Assembly (NCBI GenBank): GCA_902782395.1
Contig: CACZNF010000049.1
Coordinates: forward strand, 1-5,481
DNA: 5,481 nucleotides
Direction: 5' to 3'
Origin: an uncultured Erysipelotrichaceae bacterium
GTDB taxonomy: Bacteria > Bacillota_I > Bacilli_A > RFN20 > CAG-826
The notes beneath the pieces are model-generated. The model ran no database searches. It saw nothing but the letters and a program-made list of their open reading frames with translations, and was not told the origin of the DNA. This document shows positions 1-5,250 of the stretch, in pieces; position 1 is the stretch's first letter, and every line of letters starts with the position of its first letter. The position numbers and the translations under genes were made by a program.

Positions 1-789
1 GAAAACGGACAAGATTTAGAAATCGTTCAATCCTTAGCGAAATGGAAAAGATATGCGTTAAATAAATATGATATCGATGGTCTATATACCGATATGAATG
101 CGATTAGAAGATTTGAAGATCTTGATAATATGCACTCATTATATGTTGACCAATGGGACTGGGAAAAAAGATTAACTAGTGAAGAAAGAAACGTTAAGAC
201 TTTAAAACGTACAGTCAAAAAGATCTATAAATCATTCTTAAAAACATACCGTTTATTAGTGAAACGCTATCCAGAATTAGAAAATAATAGCTTACCAAAA
301 GATATCGCTTTCGTGACCACTAAACAGTTAGAAGCTAAATATCCAGAGATGAGTAGAAAAGAAAGAGAAAACGCTCTCGCTAAAGAATATGGTGCGGTTT
401 TCTTAATGCAAATCGGTGGTAACTTAAAGGATGGCAAACCACATGATGGTAGAGCCGCTGACTATGATGATTGGAAACTTAACGGTGATATCTTACTTTG
501 GTATGAACCACTACAAATTGCTTTTGAAATAAGCAGTATGGGTATCAGAGTTAATAAAGAATCACTAGTTAAACAACTTAAAGCCAAAGGCGAAATGAGC
601 AAGATTAATCTTCCATATCACCAACTAGTGCTCAATGAACAAATCCCACTTTCTATCGGGGGTGGTATTGGTCAATCTCGTCTTTGTATGTATTTATTAA
701 AAAAGGTCCACATTGGAGAAGTGCAATCCTCCTATTGGCCTGAAGAAGATATTAAAGAATTTAAGAAATATAACGTCGATCTACTTTAA
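1..789 (+). CDS. asnA: Aspartate--ammonia ligase (AsnA-type asparagine synthetase), 5'-truncated by the window edge
   Basis: This is the ammonia-dependent asparagine synthetase, a cytoplasmic enzyme that makes asparagine from aspartate, ATP and NH3 on a class II aminoacyl-tRNA-synthetase-like fold. The frame is open from base 1, so 262 codons are visible. The family is about 330 residues, so roughly the first 65-70 are missing. Visible family landmarks in order are LAKWKR (visible residues 12-17), YVDQWDWEKR, FVTTKQL, YGAVFLMQIGG, a DYDDW block, LNGDILLW, EISSMGIRVN and the near-C-terminal GGGIGQSR followed by HIGEVQ. No frameshift or missing block is seen. It ends in TAA and overlaps the 3' end of the convergent HAD gene by 9 bases. 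A + strand hairpin about 30 bases past the stop, inside the HAD gene, is the likely terminator. AsnA is related to aspartyl/lysyl-tRNA synthetases, but the GGGIGQSR and DYDDW blocks make the assignment firm. Confidence 0.96.
   Translation, partial: ENGQDLEIVQSLAKWKRYALNKYDIDGLYTDMNAIRRFEDLDNMHSLYVDQWDWEKRLTSEERNVKTLKRTVKKIYKSFLKTYRLLVKRYPELENNSLPKDIAFVTTKQLEAKYPEMSRKERENALAKEYGAVFLMQIGGNLKDGKPHDGRAADYDDWKLNGDILLWYEPLQIAFEISSMGIRVNKESLVKQLKAKGEMSKINLPYHQLVLNEQIPLSIGGGIGQSRLCMYLLKKVHIGEVQSSYWPEEDIKEFKKYNVDLL
699..741 (-). terminator. Possible intrinsic terminator of the birA-HAD transcript, located inside asnA
   Basis: Read on the - strand, GGAGGA (732-727) pairs with TTCTCC (720-715) around a six-base loop, with one G-U pair. 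After an asymmetric internal loop, AGGCC (741-737) pairs with GGACCT (709-704) with one bulged A. A run of six T (704-699) follows. It begins 40 bases beyond the HAD stop. The + strand reading has no T-tract. The stem is imperfect, and it falls in codons for conserved AsnA residues (KKVHIGEVQ), so it could be coincidental. Confidence 0.33.
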
Positions 790-1653
790 TAAATTAAGTA
801 ATTCGCCAAAGTTATTGATAAAGAGGTGAGAATTCATCCTCTTTTCTTTATTGTACTTTTCACTAGCCTTATCATTAACAGCAACAGTTAAGAAACCTGC
901 TTTGTAAGCAGTCTTCACACAAGTTGGCATATCTTCAAGCACTAAGACTCTTTCTTTATCAACATGCATTTGTTCCGCAAGATATTCATAGATTCTCGAG
1001 CTTTGCTTGCCTTCTTTAACGTTGTTAACATCAGCGATATATGTGAAGTATTTATCTAAGCCAAGCCTTTTAATGCATGGCATATATAACGTATCGTCGT
1101 TTGCGGTAGCAATCGCCATTGGAATATTATTCGTTTTAAAGAATTCGAGTAACGCTAAAGAATAGTCTTTTAGTTTCACATCGTTTGCGTACATATCAAT
1201 GGACATTTGATGCCATTCATCCATGATTTCTTGTTCGCTTTCTTTGATACCATAGGTATTCTTAGTAAACTTAGCCGCTTCTTTTAAACCAAGATGCACA
1301 ATATTTTGAGCGTAATCACTTGGTAATTCCATTCCTCTTTTAGAGAAGAACTTCTTATCAATTTCATGCCATAGACTTGTGGAATCAATTAATGTTCCAT
1401 CCATATCGAAGATAACCGCATCGAATCGACGACCATTTATTGCTAAATAGTTTTGTTCTGGTTTTACTTCGTGGGCTAAAGCAAGGATCAATGTTGGAAT
1501 AGCCATAATGACTGTTGCGCCAAGAAAGCCAACACCGAACCAAAATAAAGCGCCAGTGCTAAAGAAAGCAATAGAGGTGATTAAAAGCATTCCTGTAATC
1601 ACATACAAGATAATTTGTAATGAACTAATCTTTCTTTTCTTTACTTCACTCAT
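781..1653 (-). CDS. HAD-superfamily hydrolase (beta-phosphoglucomutase-like) with N-terminal two-helix membrane hairpin
   Basis: This 290-residue protein has two hydrophobic segments at about residues 11-32 and 35-60, then a HAD domain from about residue 76. HAD motif I is DMDGTLIDS, with nucleophile D83 and acid/base D85. Motif II is the T183 of IATAND, the motif III lysine is probably K216, and motif IV is E240-D241. A helical cap lies between motifs I and II. The set matches the phosphoglycolate phosphatase/beta-phosphoglucomutase subfamily, so phosphoester hydrolysis or phosphoryl transfer is expected; the substrate cannot be told. The basic N-terminus (KKRK) suggests both ends are cytoplasmic, with the domain held on the inner membrane face. 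Usual GKPxP and EDSxxG patterns are altered (GKQSS, EDMPTC). The ATG overlaps the birA stop in ATGA, with no strong Shine-Dalgarno, so translation is probably coupled to birA. The 3' end overlaps asnA by 9 bases. Confidence 0.88.
   Translation of the reverse strand: MSEVKKRKISSLQIILYVITGMLLITSIAFFSTGALFWFGVGFLGATVIMAIPTLILALAHEVKPEQNYLAINGRRFDAVIFDMDGTLIDSTSLWHEIDKKFFSKRGMELPSDYAQNIVHLGLKEAAKFTKNTYGIKESEQEIMDEWHQMSIDMYANDVKLKDYSLALLEFFKTNNIPMAIATANDDTLYMPCIKRLGLDKYFTYIADVNNVKEGKQSSRIYEYLAEQMHVDKERVLVLEDMPTCVKTAYKAGFLTVAVNDKASEKYNKEKRMNSHLFINNFGELLNLLK
820..853 (+). terminator. Probable intrinsic terminator of asnA, located inside the HAD coding sequence
   Basis: On the + strand AAAGAGG (820-826) pairs with CCTCTTT (838-844). 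An inner TGA/TCA extension (827-829 with 834-836) closes a four-base loop, with one bulged T at 837. The T-rich run TTTTCTTTATT follows directly. It begins about 30 bases after the asnA stop. Read on the - strand, the tail after the stem is a poorer T-tract, so the + direction fits better. It lies wholly within the last codons of the convergent HAD gene, so chance complementarity cannot be excluded. Confidence 0.5.
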
Positions 1654-2354
1654 AATATTTCTATTTCGCCGCTATCAACATGTAAAAGCATATCATGCGT
1701 TACTATTTGAAGACAAAAAGAATTATCGATTCCCACTACTTCACCAATGAATGTTTGATTATTAACAAGTACACGTACCCTCTTATTTAGTAAGTAATTG
1801 TGATTTCTAAAATATTTTAAAGATTTATCTAAGTCTAAATTAGTTAAAGAATTCACAAGCGAAGGAAATAGTTTTTCTTTAAGTTCTTCGATATTAATAT
1901 CTTTCTTATGTTCTAAGCATAATGATGTCGCTGGTCTTCTTAATCCTTCAGGGAACTTCTTTTGATTAACATTAAGACCAATACCCACGACCATATAATC
2001 AGGTAGCTGACCTTCTGCGAGAATACCACATACCTTCTTATCATTAATTAAGACGTCGTTAGGCCATTTTATGCTCACGTGCTTGATTTTATATGTCTCT
2101 AATACTTTTGCGACTTCTACTGCGCTTAAAAGGGAAATAATTGGTGATTGTTTCAATAAACTCTCATCCTTAATTAAAAATGAGAACATGAGGTTTTCAC
2201 CTGGTTCACTAGACCAAGTTCGATCATTTCTACCTTTACCATGACTTTGATAATCAGTGGACACAAAAGTAAAGTTACTTAATAACTTATAAGTATTTTT
2301 TATATATGTATTCGTAGAATCTATTTCTTGAAAATGAATTTGATGATATTGCAT
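1650..2354 (-). CDS. birA: Biotin--[biotin carboxyl carrier protein] ligase, class I (no HTH repressor domain)
   Basis: This enzyme activates biotin with ATP to biotinyl-5'-AMP and transfers it to the target lysine of a biotin carrier domain in the cytoplasm. From the ATG at 2354 it has 234 residues. Visible motifs are EIDSTN (10-15), the biotin/adenylate loop GKGRNDRTW (39-47), KWPND (96-100), KKVCGILAEG (106-115, with the catalytic lysine, probably K107) and GIGLNVN (124-130), then the small C-terminal beta domain. There is no N-terminal helix-turn-helix, so it should not repress biotin genes. ATG 2354 gives a normal class I N-terminus but has no good Shine-Dalgarno. An in-frame TTG at 2372 is preceded by GGAGG at 5 bases and would add six residues. 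Longer starts run back through the terminator into the lipoprotein gene and look wrong. Its obvious client here is the free carrier at 4604-4948. It ends in TGA, overlapping the HAD gene by 4 bases. Confidence 0.94.
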   Translation of the reverse strand: MQYHQIHFQEIDSTNTYIKNTYKLLSNFTFVSTDYQSHGKGRNDRTWSSEPGENLMFSFLIKDESLLKQSPIISLLSAVEVAKVLETYKIKHVSIKWPNDVLINDKKVCGILAEGQLPDYMVVGIGLNVNQKKFPEGLRRPATSLCLEHKKDINIEELKEKLFPSLVNSLTNLDLDKSLKYFRNHNYLLNKRVRVLVNNQTFIGEVVGIDNSFCLQIVTHDMLLHVDSGEIEIL

Positions 2355-2365
2355 GTGTTTATTGT

Positions 2366-2398
2366 AAAACAAAAAAGCCTCCGCTTTAAGCGAAGACT
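2366..2398 (-). terminator. Intrinsic terminator between the lipoprotein gene and birA
   Basis: Read on the - strand, AGTCTTCGCT (2398-2389) pairs over ten bases with AGCGGAGGCT (2385-2376) around a three-base loop. Two of the pairs are G-U, and TTTTTTGTTTT follows. On the + strand the two G-U positions become C-A mismatches, so the hairpin works better on the - strand. It starts 5 bases after the lipoprotein stop, as expected for that gene's terminator. It leaves too little room for a separate birA promoter between the T-tract and the birA start. Confidence 0.8.
2370..2382 (-). promoter_or_regulatory. Possible birA ribosome binding site with TTG start, inside the terminator stem
   Basis: On the - strand a perfect GGAGG (2382-2378) is followed by CTTTT and then TTG (2372-2370), which is in frame with birA. 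The ATG at 2354 has no comparable motif at normal spacing, because the GGAGG is 23 bases away from it. GGAGG is also part of the 3' arm of the terminator hairpin (2376-2398), so the site would be hidden when the hairpin forms. Whether it is used is inference. Confidence 0.35.
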
Positions 2399-2403
2399 GT
2401 TTT

Positions 2404-3075
2404 TTATTGCTGCGCTTTGAACTTATCCCAGCTAACAAGTTGATATGTTGTAAGATCGGTATATAAGTAGCCGTCACCAACTGCAAATGGTGAATCGTCT
2501 GGATTTTCTCCTTTGTTGTATTTCAGTTCACGAGCTCCAAGCATCTTTTTTTCATCATAGCCGATTATACCCGGTTTTGATTTTTCAAATACCACACCAG
2601 CATAATCGTGGTTGCTTTGTAATTCGTTATAGCCTATATCCACCGCCATATCTTGTTTCTCTCTTAAGTTAAAAGCGCCAATTTGTAAGATGTGGCGTCC
2701 ACTGCCAATATCACGGCTATAATAAAGCGCTTCTTTATATTCGCCTTTATAATAGGCCAACCTAGTAAATCCATGCGTATTATCCATGCGGATAGAATAT
2801 ACTTCACCTTGATATACTAAGACATCAATAACGGATAAATCATAAGCGTATAATTTACAAACTCCATTAAGCTCTTTTGGTGTAACGTCATATCTTTGGC
2901 TGCTGTAGCTAAAGAAAGGATTGAGCTCCTTTAGTTTTTCAGCGTATTCACTAGGCATCTCTTCACCGAATTCTGAACAGCCAAAAATCACTAGTGTTTC
3001 TTTTCTTGTGGTTTGCTCACAGCCAGCAAGAATAGGAATGATGCATAATAGTTTAAATAATTTTGTCATGCTCAT
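2404..3075 (-). CDS. Putative lipoprotein of unknown function
   Basis: I do not recognise a family. From the ATG at 3075 the product has 223 residues. It starts with a lipoprotein signal peptide: MSMTKLFK, a hydrophobic stretch (CIIPIL) and the lipobox LAGC ending at Cys19. It should be lipid-modified by Lgt, cut by signal peptidase II and anchored on the outer face of the membrane. The mature part of about 205 residues is soluble-looking and rich in Tyr, Gly and charged residues. It has two further cysteines (C33, C73) that could form a disulfide, and a C-terminus of mixed beta character. ATG 3069 would serve equally as start; an upstream TTG at 3099 would add eight residues before the signal peptide and is less likely. 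No start has a strong Shine-Dalgarno. Terminators lie on both sides, so it is probably transcribed alone. Its place between the decarboxylase operon and birA does not reveal a role. Confidence 0.8.
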   Translation of the reverse strand: MSMTKLFKLLCIIPILAGCEQTTRKETLVIFGCSEFGEEMPSEYAEKLKELNPFFSYSSQRYDVTPKELNGVCKLYAYDLSVIDVLVYQGEVYSIRMDNTHGFTRLAYYKGEYKEALYYSRDIGSGRHILQIGAFNLREKQDMAVDIGYNELQSNHDYAGVVFEKSKPGIIGYDEKKMLGARELKYNKGENPDDSPFAVGDGYLYTDLTTYQLVSWDKFKAQQ

Positions 3076-3114
3076 GTTTCTTATTCTATAACAACCCAAA
3101 GTTGTCTTCTATTA

Positions 3115-3145
3115 ATTAGACGAATATAAGATAAGAAAATGCCAA
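3115..3145 (-). promoter_or_regulatory. Candidate sigma-A-type promoter for the lipoprotein gene
   Basis: On the - strand TTGGCA (3145-3140) resembles a -35 box and TCTAAT (3120-3115) a -10 box, each one base from consensus. The spacer is 19 bases, longer than the preferred 17. It sits just after the oadB terminator and would give a leader of roughly 30 bases before the ATG at 3075. The AT-rich context makes such matches common, so this is tentative. Confidence 0.3.
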
Positions 3146-3174
3146 GAAAAAAGCTCTTGTTTTCGCAAGAGCTT
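3145..3174 (-). terminator. Intrinsic terminator of the oxaloacetate decarboxylase operon
   Basis: A perfect nine-base stem, AAGCTCTTG with CAAGAGCTT (3151-3159 and 3166-3174), encloses a six-base loop. On the - strand it is followed by six T in GCTTTTTTCTTGG, and it begins about 20 bases after the oadB stop. The + strand also has T runs after the stem (TTTGTTTTT), so it could work in both directions, but there is no + strand gene to its left within 2.3 kb. Confidence 0.87.
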
Positions 3175-3194
3175 TGTTTTTCGGGTTTTTCTTA

Positions 3195-4589
3195 TTAAGC
3201 AAATAAGAGGAGCAAGACGCCAGCGGCGACAGCGGAGCCGATAACACCAGCGACGTTTGGACCCATTGCGTGCATGAGTAAGAAGTTTGTTGGATCTTCT
3301 CTTAAACCTTCTTTGTGGACGACACGAGCCGCCATTGGAACCGCACTAACACCAGCGGCACCGATCATTGGGTTAACTTTGCCTTTAGTTAAGACGCACA
3401 TTAACTTGCCGCCTAACACACCAGCCGCTGTCGCGACGGAGAAGGCAATGATACCTAAGACGAAGATTAAGATTGTATCAACAGTTAAGAATGTTTGAGC
3501 ATCAGCGGTACAACCAACACAGACACCTAATAAGATGGTGATGATATACATCAATGTATTGGCTAATGTATCTCTAATCTTTGGTACAACGTTACATTCT
3601 TTAATTAAGTTGCCAAGCATTAAGCAGCCAATTAATGGAGCGGCACTTGGAACGAGTAAGCATGTAATCGCAGTAACAACGATTGGGAAGAGAATCTTTT
3701 CAGTCTTAGAAACTTCTCTTGGAGTTTCCATTCTGATCGCTCTTTCTTTCTTAGTTGTTAATAAACGAATGATTGGTGGTTGAATCACAGGCACTAAAGC
3801 CATGTAAGAGTAGGCCACAATCGCGATGGATGATAAGTATTCAGGTGCTAACTTTGTGGTCACTAAGATAGCAGTTGGGCCATCCGCACCACCGATAATA
3901 CCAATAGCGGAAGCTGTTCTAGCGGTAAAGCCTGTCCAGCCTAAGCCGTTTTTACCTAAAGCAATAGCACCGATGAAGGTGATGAAGATACCGACTTGAG
4001 CAGCGGCACCTAATAACATAGTTTTTTTGTTAGCAATTAATGGACCAAAGTCTGTGGTCGCACCAATGCAGAGGAAGATTAAGCATGGGTAAATGCCCCA
4101 CTTAACTCCGTAATATAAGTATCCGAAGATACCGGTGTAGTCATAACTATAAAGATGGTCAATATTACTAGCCATTGTGGTAGCAACATTTTCAGAATAA
4201 CCGAATCCCACCATTTTACTAATGAAATCTGAACCCATGACTAATTTATGTAAATCAAAGGTTGTAGCTTCGCTTGCGCCTAATAGGCTAAATACCTTTT
4301 CAGCGGCGATACTATCTACACCCGCGACAGCGCCCGCAAGTTTGGTGGCGTCATACACGGTTGTGCCTTTCGCAAATAATTCATTAGCGACACCTGGTAA
4401 GTTAACTAGTAACATACCAAATGCAATTGGTAAGAGTAAGTATGGCTCAAATTCTTTCTTAATGGCGAGGAAGATTAATACGCACGCCACTAAAATCATG
4501 ATTAAATTGAGCCAGCCTCCATTTTGGAAAAAGCCTGCTATACCGGAACCTTGGAAAAACGCGACAATTGTATTCCAAAATTTTTCCAT
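3195..4589 (-). CDS. oadB: Sodium-pumping decarboxylase beta subunit (OadB/MmdB/GcdB family)
   Basis: This 464-residue polytopic membrane protein decarboxylates carboxybiotin delivered by the carrier and couples this to Na+ export. Family signatures are LLLPIAFG (51-58), ATTDFGPL (177-184), GIIGGADGPTAI (230-241), AYSYMALVPVIQPPI (259-273), VSKTEKILFP (293-302), KVNPMIGAAGVSAVPMAARV (404-423) and NFLLMHAMGPNVAGVIGSA (435-453). The Na+-site residues known from Klebsiella OadB (D203, Y229, N373, G377, S382) all appear here as D236, Y262, N406, G410 and S415, a constant offset of 33. The pump should therefore be functional. The extra length falls before D236, probably in the poorly conserved stretch at about residues 70-155 between early membrane segments. 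The ATG lies 14 bases after the carrier stop, with only a weak purine-rich site. It is the last gene of the operon. The beta subunit alone does not fix the acid substrate; the upstream alpha fragment favours oxaloacetate. Confidence 0.96.
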   Translation of the reverse strand: MEKFWNTIVAFFQGSGIAGFFQNGGWLNLIMILVACVLIFLAIKKEFEPYLLLPIAFGMLLVNLPGVANELFAKGTTVYDATKLAGAVAGVDSIAAEKVFSLLGASEATTFDLHKLVMGSDFISKMVGFGYSENVATTMASNIDHLYSYDYTGIFGYLYYGVKWGIYPCLIFLCIGATTDFGPLIANKKTMLLGAAAQVGIFITFIGAIALGKNGLGWTGFTARTASAIGIIGGADGPTAILVTTKLAPEYLSSIAIVAYSYMALVPVIQPPIIRLLTTKKERAIRMETPREVSKTEKILFPIVVTAITCLLVPSAAPLIGCLMLGNLIKECNVVPKIRDTLANTLMYIITILLGVCVGCTADAQTFLTVDTILIFVLGIIAFSVATAAGVLGGKLMCVLTKGKVNPMIGAAGVSAVPMAARVVHKEGLREDPTNFLLMHAMGPNVAGVIGSAVAAGVLLLLFA

Positions 4590-4603
4590 AATTCTCTTTT
4601 CCG

Positions 4604-4948
4604 TTATTCAATAGTAATAATGACTTCTTTGGCCTTAACGTTTTGACCTTTGGTCACTAAGATTTGTGCAATTTGACCTTCGAATGGAGAAACGACTTCA
4701 TTTTCAAGTTTCATCGCTTCGATAATCACTAAGACGTCACCTTTCTTGACTTTATCGCCAACTTTAACTTTGACGTTTGTGACTTGACCTTGGATTGGAG
4801 AAGGAACTTCTTTGGCACCATTGGTGTTCACGATTTTGTTTGTTTCTTGTTTCTTCTTTTCTTCTAATGGAACTGTATCCACTTGTTCAATGGCTTCGAG
4901 TTCAACACGGTACGCTTTACCGTTAACTTTAATTTTATAAATCTTCAT
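4604..4948 (-). CDS. Biotin carboxyl carrier protein of the decarboxylase complex
   Basis: This is a 114-residue free biotin carrier. It has an N-terminal start (MKIYKIKVNGKAYRVELE), a flexible charged linker at about residues 25-47 rich in Glu, Lys and Asn, and a biotinyl/lipoyl domain from about 48 to the end. The biotin attachment site is EAMKLENE, with K80 the expected biotinyl-lysine, 34 residues from the C-terminus as usual. The position after the lysine is Leu where Met is most common. It would swing between the carboxyltransferase alpha subunit and OadB. The alpha fragment upstream stops before any carrier domain, so this gene supplies it in trans, as MmdC does in methylmalonyl-CoA decarboxylase. 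A GAGG eight bases before the ATG supports the start, and the gap to the gamma gene is 3 bases. A role as AccB in fatty-acid synthesis is unlikely given the operon. Confidence 0.95.
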   Translation of the reverse strand: MKIYKIKVNGKAYRVELEAIEQVDTVPLEEKKKQETNKIVNTNGAKEVPSPIQGQVTNVKVKVGDKVKKGDVLVIIEAMKLENEVVSPFEGQIAQILVTKGQNVKAKEVIITIE

Positions 4949-4951
4949 AAA

Positions 4952-5248
4952 TTAGTCCTCAATTCTTTTAATTGAAACAATACGTACTTCTTTCCCTGTT
5001 TCACGATAGAACTCCATTGACGCGACTAATGCAGCGACAACAGCGTTTGGATCTTCACTAAGAATCTTATTTTCTTCCTTAGGTAAGATGTTTGTGGAGG
5101 CATCGAATTTCTCCATGCCTTTTTGCATCGACCAAGTAATGAAAATGATAATAGCGAGAACAAGGAAGACGATGAATATAGCAATAACTGCGACGAGTAA
5201 AGACTCAACAACAGTCATTGATTCCCAGTTTTCCCACACTGCTAGCAT
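4952..5248 (-). CDS. oadG: Sodium-pumping decarboxylase gamma/delta-type subunit (OadG/MmdD-like)
   Basis: This small protein of 98 residues has one membrane helix at about residues 13-38 (VVESLLVAVIAIFIVFLVLA onward), followed by a cytoplasmic tail. The tail ends in an alanine-rich segment (NAVVAALVASMEFY) and VRIVSIKRIED, which fits the C-terminus of OadG/MmdD proteins. In the family this subunit anchors and stabilises the complex of alpha subunit, carrier and beta subunit. The histidine-rich zinc-binding tail of the Klebsiella protein is absent, so the MmdD-like short form is the closer comparison. The ATG at 5248 is preceded by GAGG at seven bases, which lies inside the end of the oadA-like gene. 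A second ATG at 5218 has no such support. The gap to the upstream stop is 2 bases, so translation is probably coupled. The identification rests on topology, the tail motif and context, as the family is poorly conserved. Confidence 0.87.
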   Translation of the reverse strand: MLAVWENWESMTVVESLLVAVIAIFIVFLVLAIIIFITWSMQKGMEKFDASTNILPKEENKILSEDPNAVVAALVASMEFYRETGKEVRIVSIKRIED

Positions 5249-5250
5249 AA

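Noticed and set aside
1508..1750. An 80-codon + strand open frame spanning the birA/HAD junction.
   Set aside because: It lies antisense to both genes. Its hydrophobic stretch is the complement of the HAD membrane segments, and nothing else supports it.
2355..2486. A longer birA reading frame starting from a TTG at 2486.
   Set aside because: It would run through the terminator and the 3' end of the lipoprotein gene, and the added 44 residues show no helix-turn-helix or other BirA N-terminal feature.
3274..3783. Two further + strand open frames (3274-3498, 3535-3783) opposite oadB.
   Set aside because: They are mirror-frame shadows of the OadB reading frame, with no ribosome sites or recognisable domains.
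4222..4614. A 130-codon open frame on the + strand opposite the oadB N-terminus and carrier gene end.
   Set aside because: It is antisense to strongly conserved coding sequence, has no family resemblance, and is explained by the codon bias of the - strand gene.
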